Shown in pieces: positions 51,730 through 62,344 of a DNA stretch of 64,000 nucleotides (position 1 is the stretch's first letter; the number at the start of each line of letters is the position of its first letter). The stretch is from contig CAUJNA010003799.1 of assembly GCA_963377175.1 (NCBI GenBank), forward strand, positions 258,501 through 322,500. The letters run 5' to 3'. The translations under genes and the position numbers were made by a program. The notes below the pieces were generated by a model. The model had not been told where the DNA came from. It ran no database searches and was given only the letters and a program-made list of their open reading frames with translations. The stretch is from Effrenium voratum. Taxonomy: Eukaryota; Sar; Dinophyceae; Suessiales; Symbiodiniaceae.

Positions 51730-53890
51730 GTGTCATTGGCTCTTGATGTCCCTCATGACCATGAACCCTTGACTGCCTGATTGCCTTGATTTCCACTCAT
51801 GATGCCTTGAGTGCCAAACATGATGCCCTGAATCACTCATGATGCCTTGCATCCTTTTTGCTCCAGGGCTCATAGCCTCTGATCAAAAACCTCATGCCAG
51901 GCCATCAGCAGCTGGTCCAGCACCTTGGATTGTAGGCTAGTTGTGCTGCCACTGCCCTTGATTAACTGCATGCTTGCTGATGGCCATGCAACTGCCCATC
52001 TATTGCTTGCAAGGCACTGCGCCTTACCCGCTTGTGCCATACCAGCTGATGAATGGCGCCTTGCATTGCACACCCAAACAAGTAACCAATGTCCCCTTCC
52101 ATTGCACTTGCATTCATCATGTGCTGTCAAGTCACATCTTCCTGGCTGCATCAGGCTTAGAACATGCCCTTGATGCATTTCTGCCTTAAGTCCAAAGTGT
52201 GCATGCACATTGATGCTGATGACTTCTACCTTGACTCAACTAATTCTCCAAGGCTCCCTTTCTTATCCTCGCTTTCCTGGATCCTCATTTGCACACTATT
52301 CACATGTATGTTGCTTGCTGATGGTCAAGAGCTGATGTTTGTTAACTATGTATCCTGCTGATTGCTTGCTGGGTCTGTTGATTGATAATTCATCAAACTC
52401 ATCAAATGCTTGCTTGCTGAGGCACATCTTGTCGATCTTGGTCATCTCCCTTTGGAATGACCACATGGGCTGCAATGGAATGTCCATTTCCCACTGATCC
52501 ATTTGCTGATTGTAGTGCTCATAGAGCTTCCTTAATCAATGATGCACTTGGATATCACATCATGCACTCACAAGCTAACAGTTCTTTGATTGCTGATTCT
52601 GGATTGAAACTTCCAAGGCACACCAGCTGCTGCATCCTGGCATCAATGGCCTGGTATGCCTTGATGAGCTTGCTCCATGGGGGGCACATGCCCATGATGG
52701 AAGCAGCATCCTGATCCTCAGCACATCTCAAACACTTGCTAGTTTCAAGCACTCATGTAATCATTTGTTTACTAATTAATCCAATGCTCTGGATGGAATT
52801 GCTCCTGTTGCCATTCCTTCCTGTTGGCATTCTTCCTGATGAACTGCTCTTTATCATGTGCCACATAGTCCTTCATCCCACATACCTTGCGAATCAGCTG
52901 CTGATACCTTAGTTGAAAACAACAAGTCCAATCATCATGCAACTTAATTAGAATTTTGCTTCATGAACTGTCATTTCATTAGTTACTCAAAGCTGCTGGG
53001 CCTGCAGCTTTGCATCCAGCAATGCTGCACGAATTGCCAAATCCCATTCTGCCTCATAGTAATCCCCTTGGCTGGAATGAATAAAGCCAATCATGTGTTG
53101 CCATGCTGGTTGCAATGGTTGCCCTGCTGCATTGCCTGCTGATAATTAGCATTGCCTAATGAAACTAATGCTGGCAAGGTTCTGCTCATCCCTGGTGCAA
53201 ATGTAGGGCGCAATCCCTGGATCATGCCCACCAATATGGCAGAATCCCCCATCTGATCATCATACCTGAGCCCAGTAATTAACTGAGTAACAGCTGATGA
53301 CATCTGACTAACTAGTTCCTTATCACCTCATGTGCTCATCATCATGCTTCATGTAATTATCTTGCATCAGCCAAGAGGCTCTCTGAGCACCTGTGCCACA
53401 TGCCTTTGCAAATCATGGAAGCCTCCATAGGCGATGTCCATGCCTGAAGTTCATCAAGAATTTAAAGCATTCACACACTATACACCTGGTTCAAGCAAAC
53501 TCCATGCCATGAATCATGAATCTGATTGCTGACACAGGCACGCTTCTCCATGAACCCTGCTTTCCTTGCACATGTCCAGGCTGAGTTGCTGATGTTGCAT
53601 GCCTGAGCAGTGAACAATGTTCATCAATGTTCATGTGACTACCTGCATGCCATTGCAAAACAAATACATTTGCATACTTAACTAATTAATGACTCCAAGT
53701 TGCATGATCCACAAACTGATGCATCTTCCACAATGCATACAGCATGAAGCAGTACATCACCTGATTTGTGTGCACCCTCCACCCATGCTAATTTCCCTGC
53801 ATTGCCATGCCCCATGTGGCCAAGGCACTCCCTGATTGATCAACTGATGGTGCTCCATGTCAATCCCCTGGCCTCAGTCATGATAGTTAA
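51730..53890 (-). other. low-CpG stretch with scattered coding remains
   Basis: Minus-strand protein-like pieces: 52555-52752 (TSKCLRCAEDQDAASIMG, SKLIKAYQAIDARMQQL), 52296-52502 (DKMCLSKQAFDEFDEL), about 52780-52910 (QQLIRKVCGMKDYVAHDKEQ) and 53091-53303 (SSAVTQLITGLRYDDQMGDS). They sit in different frames separated by stops, as exons or remnants of a second transposon gene would. LRYDDQMGD recalls MRYDDKVNF in the long frame. No confident gene model. Confidence 0.35.
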
Positions 53891-53896
53891 CAATTG

Positions 53897-54151
53897 TCAG
53901 TGATGAGCAATTGTCAATTTGTCCCCCATGAATTGATTCAAGCTACTGATGATGCCAAATACCACTGCAATGATGGCAACCAGGCATGCCATCACCTTCT
54001 TCATGCTCATGGCCATGCTAATGGGCTCCAAATACAAACTGATTCCAAGCTCTGATGGTGCAAAAGGCTGCTGATGATTGAATGGCTCATGCACATGCTG
54101 GATGCACATGATGCCAAGTGAATCCATGCTCACTGCCCCCATGCCACTCAT
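53897..54151 (-). CDS. small open frame with one hydrophobic segment
   Basis: 84 codons, with a likely membrane segment near the C-terminal end (KKVMACLVAIIAVVFGII). No family recognised. It lies between transposon coding remnants and may be one exon of a larger unit. Confidence 0.3.
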   Translation of the reverse strand: MSGMGAVSMDSLGIMCIQHVHEPFNHQQPFAPSELGISLYLEPISMAMSMKKVMACLVAIIAVVFGIISSLNQFMGDKLTIAHH

Positions 54152-54369
54152 GACAGCGCATGCACCTTCATGTTTTCCAACTCAATCCTGATGCCAACTG
54201 CTAAGAACACTGGGTTGCAGCTACTCATTGCTTACTCATCTTTCTTTTCCTCATCCTTCCCTTCTCCAATTGGCTTCTTTGCCTCATCATCCTTCTTTGG
54301 ATGCAGCACCTGATGAAGATCTGATCCTAGCAGGGCTTGGCCAGGGCTGAAAGGGAATGGTGCTGGCAC

Positions 54370-54475
54370 CACCAACCCACCACCACCCACCACACACCAC
54401 CCACCACACACCACCCACCACACACCACCCACCACACACCACCCACCACACACCACCCACCACACACCACCATAA
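54370..54475. repeat. 12-bp CACACCACCCAC array
   Basis: About eight units of CACACCACCCAC. Read on the minus strand it gives Trp/Val/Gly/Cys nonsense in all frames. CCAGGGCTGAAAGGGA precedes it on the plus strand, and the same 16-mer stands on the minus strand next to the ACC repeat at 44575-44600. Confidence 0.9.
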
Positions 54476-54592
54476 CCCTTTTTCTGTCATACACTTGCCA
54501 TGTCCATTGCACTGAGCCTAACTAATCTACAAACCTGATCTCATGAGGATGCTGAGGGAATGTACAGGATGTTGTGGTTGATGCATCTGAAT

Positions 54593-55126
54593 TTAATCCT
54601 GAGCCTGATGGTGCTGAGTCTGATCTGAGCCTGATGATGCAAGTTCTGATGGCACATCTCCAACATGACATTCAAGCTCCTTGATCTCATCACCCACAAA
54701 ATAGTAGCTGCCTTTTGCTGCATACTCAATCACCCAGCCCCAGATGCACCATGCATCTGAATATGCAGGGTTCTCCAGCTGGACAAACTGATACACACTG
54801 CCTGCATAATGCAGGCACCAGTATGTGTCTGCAACATCAATGCCCAAATACTGACCAATCAGATTAAGCACTTCAACATGATGCCTGATTCTCCTTGTCA
54901 TGCCCACTAATGCAGTGTACTGGTTGGCCCAATAACGCTGGACTGATGCACCCTCATCAACTGCTGCATTCTCATCCTCCTCCCCCAGCTCTGATCCAGC
55001 CTCCTCCTGCCCAGCCTGCTCTGTATCTGCATCATGCCCTGAATCTAAATCTGACTCATGAAGTTCATGCCATGAATTCTCACTCACTGATGACATGGCT
55101 GCAATGCTGGCCGAGCTAATGCTCAC
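54593..55126 (-). CDS. 177-codon acidic protein of the transposon
   Basis: Starts with ATG (MSISSASIAAMSSVSENSW). It has a very acidic stretch at about residues 20-60 (DLDSGHDADTEQAGQEEAGS), then a folded-looking part (YTALVGMTRRIRHHVEVLNL, IGQYLGIDVADTYWCLHY, WVIEYAAKGSYYFVGDEI). It is intact, CpG-poor like the rest of the element, and has no recognised domain. An accessory transposition protein is possible; a decayed exon is the alternative. Confidence 0.5.
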   Translation of the reverse strand: MSISSASIAAMSSVSENSWHELHESDLDSGHDADTEQAGQEEAGSELGEEDENAAVDEGASVQRYWANQYTALVGMTRRIRHHVEVLNLIGQYLGIDVADTYWCLHYAGSVYQFVQLENPAYSDAWCIWGWVIEYAAKGSYYFVGDEIKELECHVGDVPSELASSGSDQTQHHQAQD

Positions 55127-55129
55127 TGA

Positions 55130-55900
55130 ACCCTTGCTGAAATGCCTGCAAACCCATGCCTCCCCTTGTGAATGTCATGCTGAATCCATGCAAACCCTCA
55201 TGAATGTCCTTCTCAATCCCTCTTGGAATACATGCCTGCCCATGCAAACCCTCATGAATGTCCTTCTCAATCCCTAGAATGCATGCCTGCCCATGCAAAC
55301 CCTCATGAATGTCCTTCTCAATCCCTCTTGGAATACATCCAGCCCCTGCAAACCCTCATGAATGTCCTTCTCAATCCCTCTTGGAATACATGCCTCAAAC
55401 CCTCATGAATGTCCTTCTCAATCCCTCCTAGAATGCATGCCAGCCCATGCAAACCCTCATGAATTTCCTTCTCAATCCCTCTTGGAATACATGCCTGCCC
55501 ATGCAAACCCTCATGAATGTCCTTCTCAATCCCTCTTGGAATACATGCCTGCCCATGCAACCCCTCATGAATGTCCTTCTCAATCCCTCCTAGAATGCAT
55601 GCCTGCCCATGCAAACCCTCATGAATGTCCTTCTCAATCCCTCTTGGAATACATGCCAGCCCATGCAAACCCTCATGAATGTCCTTCTCAATCCCTCCTA
55701 GAATGCATGCCAGCCCATGCAAACCCTCATGAATTTCCTTCTCAATCCCTCTTGGAATACATGCCTGCCCATGCAAACCCTCATGAATGTCCTTCGCAAT
55801 CCCTCCTGAAATGCATGCCAGCCCCTCATGAATGTCCTTCTCAATCCCTCCTGGAATACATGCCTGCCCACGCAAACCCTCATGAAATGCATGCAAAAGT
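55130..55900. repeat. 54-bp tandem array, open on both strands
   Basis: About thirteen imperfect units AACCCTCATGAATGTCCTTC...TCAATCCCTC...GCCCATGC. The main period is 54 bp (18 codons), with a few shortened units. Long frames run through it: plus strand NPHECPSQSLLEYMPAHA per unit, minus strand HEGLHGQACIPRGIEKDI per unit. Confidence 0.95.
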
Positions 55901-55909
55901 TCTTGGCTC

Positions 55910-56021
55910 AATACTACTTTAGAATTGGCCCAATTCTAAACTAGTATTCCCCCAAAGCAAAATAAGAAAAAACAACATGCCCAATACTACTTTTGAATTG
56001 GCCCAATTCTAAAGTAGTATT
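55910..56021. repeat. two near-perfect palindromes
   Basis: AATACTACTTT(A/T)GAATTGG meets CCAATTCTAAA(C/G)TAGTATT at 55910-55948 and again at 55983-56021. Each can fold into a hairpin of about 19 bp with almost no loop. A third partial start (CCCAATACTAAACTCC) follows at 56042. Confidence 0.9.
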
Positions 56022-56096
56022 CGAAAACCAAAAAAACTGAGCCCAATACTAAACTCCTTTAAACAAGGCCCGACCCTGAAAATTCTCCCCTAATCT

Positions 56097-56108
56097 TTAT
56101 TTATGGTC
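56097..56108 (-). promoter_or_regulatory. right subterminal 12-mer
   Basis: TTATTTATGGTC, the inverse of the left GACCATGAATAA with one change, placed about 47 bp from the right end. A G-run and C-run separate it from the terminal repeat. Confidence 0.45.
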
Positions 56109-56131
56109 ATTCAGGGGGGGGGGGGGCCCCC

Positions 56132-56155
56132 CTATTTATTAATCATAGGTCAACA
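56132..56155. repeat. right terminal inverted repeat
   Basis: CTATTTATTAATCATAGGTC plus AACA. In reverse complement it is TGTTGACC-TATG-ATTAATAAA, matching the family A MITE ends outside the four-base spacer. Confidence 0.85.
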
Positions 56156-56999
56156 TTATGCGCTGAACAACTTCACTTAAACTCAAGATACAAAGAAGCA
56201 AGGCTGAAACTACGGTAAGCATTATTGAGGAGAAGTTACAAGAGGTGGGATGGGGCCATAAGCTCACAACTCCAACTAAAAACAGCAACGCGGCGAGGAA
56301 CATAGGACCAATAACCAGAGTGCAACCGTTGTCCAGCCCGTTGTCTAAGTGACTCGTGACCCATCGTTATCTTCCCATGCAAACTGCCCTGATTAACTCA
56401 ATCCGATGATGTAAAAAACAGTCGGGGATGATGAAAGCAAGGTCGAGGACAAAAAACCAATAAGAAATTGAACAACTTCTGCCTGTTACACACCAAAGCT
56501 GCTGTCCAGTGCGCCAAACCAAAGTTTGAGGGTTAACAAAACCAGGGCCGAGGGTGAAAAAGGCAGGGGGGGAGGGTGAAAAAAGAAAGGTTCCGGGTGA
56601 AAAAAGCAAGGTTGAGGGTGAAAAGAACAATTTCAAGGGTTGGAAAAAAAGGACTCCTGAGGGTTAGAAAAACAAGGTCCCCGTTGAGAGGTTCCAAGAA
56701 GGTCGGAGGGTTAAAAAAAAAAGGAAGGGTTGAAAAAACAAGTATGAAGGGTGAAAAAAAAGGGAGCCCCATAAAGTCGTACATGACCCTTTGCAAAAAA
56801 CATATTGAGACAAACAATGCTGGTGATGCAGTGGCGAGCAACTCAAACCAAAGGCCTGCCTAGTGTGGATACCTGCAAGTGCCTTTGACAAAGCCCCTGT
56901 AATCCTTGATTATCTCAAATAGTTTTCCCTACAAAGGCATGTATATGGCATGACATTCCAGGGCCACCCCGCCGTCCCCGAAGCAAAAAACTACGGAAC
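56156..56999. other. non-coding stretch with GGGTGAAAAA repeats
   Basis: At 56560-56760 there are imperfect GGGTGAAAAAAG/GGGTTGAAAAAAC units of 18-30 bp. Their Phe/Pro/Leu- or Lys/Arg-rich frames are by-products. Nothing else recognised. Confidence 0.55.
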
Positions 57000-57086
57000 C
57001 AGCCACAAGCCAAGGCACATGTTCTCGTTGATCTGCACGTCATACTCAAAGTTGGGCACGTGATAGCGGATCTCTTTGAACAGCTC
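57000..57086 (-). CDS. exon of an unrecognised minus-strand gene
   Basis: ELFKEIRYHVPNFEYDVQIN, then ENMCLGLWL, between CTCCAG|GAG and CTG|GTTCCG on the minus strand. 87 nt in phase 0 with CpG-containing, protein-like codons. No family recognised. Neighbouring exons were not found with confidence. Confidence 0.55.
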
Positions 57087-58269
57087 CTGGAGGAACCATT
57101 GGCACTTACGGGCAAAAATTGGGATGCAAGCTTCTTGTTTGATGACTGCATAAAGTCTCCGCCAAACGGTAAAAGAAAGTGAATTCGCCCCACCCGGCAA
57201 ACAAAAGCAACACAAACCCAAACCCACAGCCTGCGCATCGTCAACAATAACTTTCATGACAGTGTGAGGTGAAAGAACCTCGCAGGGAACAACACTTCCT
57301 GCACAAGGCCTTGCAGATTGTAGACATGGACACGTTCTGGGCTCTAAATGTATTGATGTGGCCACCTAAACACAAATGATCTGTACCCTTGAAGTGCGCC
57401 GGGGGAAGCATACTCTTTGGGGGAAGTCATTGACTTAATATAGAAAAACCCACGTAGTGTACTGTTATGATATGTGTACATTTGCTAAGTGAAAATGGAA
57501 ACGACTAAGGACCCATGATCTCGCAAATTCCCTAATGCGACAATTCCTGCTGAGAAAATATTTGCCCTTGGTAAGTAAAAGAGCGTTGTCTGTGATGGGC
57601 AGGGTACCCGTTAGAATACCTCCTTCTGGGCATTGTACTTTAAAATCCAAAAAAATGTCACGAACATAGAACTTGTGAAGTTTCAAGGGTCCCAGAGAAT
57701 TCAGAGAGATGTGCTTCTAAGGTCGTACCGTACGAGTCGTACCCTAAATTTGAGCAGTATATACCGCCCACTTTATCTCCCAACGACCGTCATATTTGCG
57801 GGGATACGACCTTAAGGGTACAACTTTGGACCCGTTGATTTTGTTGATCCTGAAACGCTATATGTGCAAACAGCTTGCACGACAGCAGGATATCAATTCA
57901 AGTCCCTCGCACGCATGGCTTGCGTCTGGGCTTCGTGTTGGCGACTTTTTCGAAGATGTGCGTGTCCGGAGGCCAGAAGCGTACAGGTGCCGTGTTAAGT
58001 TATGATCTTGTTGGCCTCAACTTCCATGCCATTCTGCAGGACAACCGGAGAGCATCCGAAGCAAACCACACCCCAAAGGAAGCCTAGGGCGGCTTTCCCG
58101 CCGCCCCCTCTCTTGAACTACTTTCCTGCACACGGGCATGAAACATAAGACATAAGAATGCAAAAGCATTTGTTGGAGGGAGTGTCACTTCTCCTCTTTC
58201 CAACAATCCTAGAAGTGGGATTGTGGGCCTTTCAGCGACGCCCAGCTTTTCCTCAGCGGTAAAGGACAC

Positions 58270-58305
58270 CCCGGGCAGCGCGTAGCCACGCTCAGGCTCC
58301 CGGAG
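58270..58305 (-). CDS. tentative exon
   Basis: LREPERGYALPG between CCCAG|CTC and GGG|GTGTCC on the minus strand, phase 0 to 0. Too short to be sure. Confidence 0.3.
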
Positions 58306-60914
58306 CTGGGATTCCGGGGCATCCTGCATGCTGCTTGGGGCTGACCACGTTTGCCGGCGGGTTCATCAAGCTTCCGGATTAATACAAGGGTGGTTCCCTC
58401 AAAACTGCAATGCTCCCCAACAATCAACCAGGGGCCCCGAACCCACCAAGCAAGTTTTGATCAACGTGGATTTACGGGTTGTATCATCTACTGAGCTGGG
58501 TTTTGCACACTTCTCGAAATAGCAGGCTTAGATTCTGGCCCGCAGTTTGTGAACAGTAAAATTGGTATCCCGAGATCCCGAGCCAGCATGAAATGGGTTT
58601 GGACAACACTATGCACAGAATTAACGTCTGAAGTGAGAAGTCTACTAGAACCAAAGAAAATAGGAACCTCAACACCTGACTGGAAATCATGAACCCAGCT
58701 TGGGGAAGCGAACACGGGCAACGAGCTCCACAAAGGGAAAAAGGGCGCCACAGGGTGGAGACGCTCCCCGGGGAATCAACATGGAACCCCATCCACTGGC
58801 GACCATCAAACAATCGCCCGACAGACACTTAAAACTTAAAACAGAGTGGTTGGACTCATGAAAGCTGGTTACTCAGAATGGTCAGAATTTGGATTTCGTT
58901 TGAGGGAAAGTGGCATTCCCTCACAAACTGTGGACCCTTAAGGCTCCTGGAGGCTCAAAAGGCCTCGGGTCAAGTCATCCACGAAGATCATGGGCAGCCG
59001 CACGTCCTAGGTGACGATACGTGCAAACGCCATACGCCTCAATGTTGTTTGTGCAGAGACCCACTTCAAAACATGTGAAAATGCGAGCCCACCTGATAAT
59101 TTGTTGGTTCCGTCGCTTCCCCACCTCTGATCCATCCGACGTCGACTCGTCTGCATTGGACGTTCCTCCGGGGCCTTAAGGCGTTTGAAAGCCTGGGGTG
59201 AAGGAAAGCTAGAACTGACCCCCCCTGATCCCACACCATCCTTGTCCTTTCAATAGAAACAACTACGTGCCCGGGGTCACCAATCTATGTATCTACGTTT
59301 AGATACATGCCAACCTGATACTGAGGTTCCTAAGGACCAGAAGCCGTCGTCTAGGGCAACAACAACAACTTCCCTGACCTGTGAACAAAAACAACTGCCA
59401 CACTCAAATGCTGGATGGATTTGCACAAAAGGTTTACAATGTTTCCTTGCATACTTAGAGATATGCTTGCAGCCAACCGGAGATGAACCAATTCAGGTCT
59501 ATCATTGAGGACCTCCCTTTTGGCGGCACTTGGGGCCTTTGTGGATGAGGGAAAACTCCTGTTGTGGCAGGTGAAACCATACTCAAGCCTTCTCGGTTGC
59601 TCTCACAACCTCAGACCTGCCTTCTCTGCTTCTTTGTCGCTCCCAGTGGTCCAAAAGCCAAAGTGGACAGCCCCCCCTTTATTTTGAGCTGGCCCGTTCC
59701 AACCACCTGCCGGTCAGAGGCGGATGGGCGCAGTCTCAACCACCATTTGCTCAGTTTGCTTGACAAACCGCGTTCAAACTGTTGGGCCTGTTGCAAGATG
59801 ACCAACTCACAAGTCAAGTCCACGTCCAACTGCGACGCCAGGCAGGACCCAAACTTGCATCTCAGGAACTGGTTGGATCGGGCACGCGAACCTCAGTGCC
59901 AAACCGCTGCCTGATTTAAGCGGGTTGACAGGCCGCTTAGATGCAACTTGCAAATTCTGACCACCCACCTGCCGCCAAAGCGTTCGCTGATTTGACAGTT
60001 GCAGACTATCTGAGAAAATCGGTCACAGGACCAGAGACCCGCTCGCATCGGGGCCCATGTCTCCCACTCGACAAAGGGCTTGACTCGTTGGGGTCCAATA
60101 TTCCTGGGAATCCGCTTGCGCGAAACCCAAATGGAGATACAGGTGCTTTGACTGTTACACGAATGGGAAGCCTAAAGGCCCAAAGTGGGCGTCGTGCAAA
60201 TCAGCAGCTGTCAAGAAACATCATGGCCACTTGAGAAAAGCGTGCAAAAGTGCAACTGGCCTGAGGCTTTAGCCAGTCGTTTGTATCCGGATGCAGCCAG
60301 CAGCGTTCAGGGGGGCATTACTACACATGACAAGCACTCTTGCCTGGACACGCGTATGCAAACTTGTTTGGCCAAGAAAGGTCCAAAAACATGAGATGGC
60401 TGTAAATGAAGTGTGTGATAGAACCCCCTGGCTCAGGTTGCCCTCTCCAACAGGAAGAATTTATGATGAACTTTTGCTAATTAGTGAAACGGCCCAAACC
60501 CAACAGGTTCGAGGCCGTCCAAGCAGGCACGGGCCTCCCAAGTTGTGTTGCACTTGGTGTGCCGCAAAGCGCAATTGATTCTCGGTAGATACGAGTATTG
60601 TGTCATAACTTGCTGTTCACCACACTCAGCTTGACGCACCTTGTGACGACCTGCTGTGCATCTGTGTGTCTACGCTGGGACGACCTGCCACCCTGGACCA
60701 CGAAGACCTTGACCCCCGATCTAAATTCCCAGGCTTCGTTGAGGTGGGTTCCTCGAAAACTTACCAAACAAATATGCTCTCCTGATCGCCAACGTAGAAC
60801 TCACAAACCCTTTGCTTGCAGCGACGTGCTTCTTGAAGACCTTCTGTCGAGGGTTCTTTCAGCAGATCTGAATGGTGTACACTACATTGGCTCTATTTGT
60901 GTATTAGATACATT

Positions 60915-61140
60915 CGGTTAGGTAATATGTTAGATTAGATTAGATTTGGATTGAATTAGAGTTAGATTAGACATATTCCATAAGCTGGATAGATTGCATC
61001 ACTCGATTTGTAGATAGACAGGTAGAAGAAACAGACGGCTAGACAAACAACAAGGTAGTTTAGATGGATAGATTGTTTTGTTAGACATGTTTCTTAGATT
61101 GGATTGGATCAAACTAGAATAGATTAGATACATCAATGGA
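60915..61140. repeat. TTAGA/TAGAT-rich low complexity
   Basis: TTAGATTAGATTAGATTTGG and many scattered TAGA words. Degenerate, AT-rich, not regular telomere repeat. Confidence 0.7.
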
Positions 61141-61589
61141 GAGACAACTTATATTAGATACAGTTGTGCCTCTTCGTGCTGTGCCCCAACCAGTTGCGGT
61201 GTTGGTCTCGATGTTCCAAGACAGCGCCCGCCCACACTCTGCCGATTGAACAAAGGGGCAGTGGCATGAGCATGTTCTTGTACATCCCCCTGCTTGTTGG
61301 CTCCTTACCCCGCAACTAGAATACACATGTGCTTGTAGCATCTCAAGTGCATTGAGCGACATGAATATGGAAGAACACCTTCCTCACTTCTACTGCACTT
61401 GAACCAACACAGTTTACTTAATTCCATGCTTCTAGTCGTCTTTGAACCGAAAATGGGCCGCTGCCACACATGGAATTACAAAGATCCCCCCGTCCATTTT
61501 GGGTTGGCTCCTAGGTTGATTGGGCTTGGGTTGGACGCTTCCGATGACTTCCAAGGCGCTTCTCCTGGGAGGATGGCGCTGAGAGGCGC

Positions 61590-61663
61590 TTGGCGGCGAA
61601 GAGCAGCGCCTCCAGCGCGTACTCCGTGGTGCCGTTGCCCCAGGCGGCCTCTGCAGCAGACAG
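61590..61663 (-). CDS. exon of an unrecognised minus-strand gene
   Basis: LSAAEAAWGNGTTEYALEAL, then LFAA plus two bases of Lys. Acceptor GGCTCAG|CTG and a GC donor on the minus strand. High GC and CpG, a clear contrast with its surroundings. The frame extends upstream to WWLHPAQ. Confidence 0.55.
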
Positions 61664-62344
61664 CTGAGCCGGGTGAAGCCACCAGCCGGTTGAAACTCCC
61701 GAGGCCTTCACTTGAAGATCTGGGGGCAGGTGATGCAAAGATAGACAGCAACATGATTGAAGGGAAGCCGCAAGGGTGCTTCGAGTGCTGATCAGCGAAC
61801 AAAGCCAGCTGGGCCCTTGGAAAGGGGGAGGCGACAGACTGGCTTTTTAAACCATAGCATTGTGGGGATGGGTTGGGAACCAAAACCCTTTAAACCAGAT
61901 TTACTTTGCAAGTTGGCCAACATTGATCCCATAAGAAGTCCCCTTCAGACTTGACTTCTAAAAGTCACCACCTTTCAAGGTCCTCTTCAGAATTGGTTTC
62001 TGGAATGGCATCCTGTTCACAGAGACCTGTAGGGTTCGTCCAGAGATCCTCCTGTTCAAAGGCCCCCGTTCAACACACAGAAGGTCACTGCCCCCCACCA
62101 CCTGAAGGGATCATGGAATGTATAAATTGTTACTTTATAACCACCATGCTCCTCCTCAGGTTCACGCTTAGAAATACGCAGTACCTCAGTCCGAAGCGGA
62201 GCAACCATGAACAGAATTGCAAGGCCCTGCTTTCCCAGCCGGCGGCTCACTCCGAGTAAAGCCCGTCGTCAACCGAGTCAATCCCAAAGCCTCGCTGTGC
62301 AGCACCCCGGGCAGCACTGCCCATCGAGGATCGCCTCACACGAA

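Larger units (their letters stand above)
42962..56155 (-). mobile_element. 13.2-kb DNA transposon encoding a DDE-Ulp1 fusion
   Basis: Bounded by inverted 24-bp ends that agree at 22 positions (TGTTGACCTA...TAAATAG). The flanks are TTAA and TTAT, or TA and TA if the ends are taken as ATGTTGACC. Inside, from the left: a mirrored subterminal 12-mer, a 130-bp tandem array, the 1466-codon transposase/protease frame (minus), a dispersed array of about 250-350 bp units, decayed minus-strand coding pieces, a 177-codon frame (minus), a 54-bp array, two palindromes, and the right subterminal 12-mer. CpG is nearly missing throughout, unlike the flanking DNA. The transposase is of the pogo/Tc5 (DDE_1) type by motif. 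It appears intact, but activity cannot be judged. Confidence 0.85.
57087..61589. other. stretch with weak coding bits
   Basis: Possible minus-strand pieces: 58270-58305 (LREPERGYALPG) and 58488-58751 (HSVVQTHFMLARDLGIPILL). Plus-strand pieces at 59900-60400 (RLYPDAASSVQGGITTHDKH) look like remains of a mobile-element gene. Frames are short and broken. TAGA-rich low complexity at 60915-61140. Confidence 0.3.

Noticed and set aside
54232..54512. Trp/Val/Cys/Gly-rich proteins
   Set aside because: Translation of the CACACCACCCAC array in three frames.
42962..56155. Polinton/Maverick element
   Set aside because: The size and a cysteine protease fit, but there is no DNA polymerase B, ATPase, capsid or retroviral-type integrase, and the protease is fused to a DDE_1 transposase.
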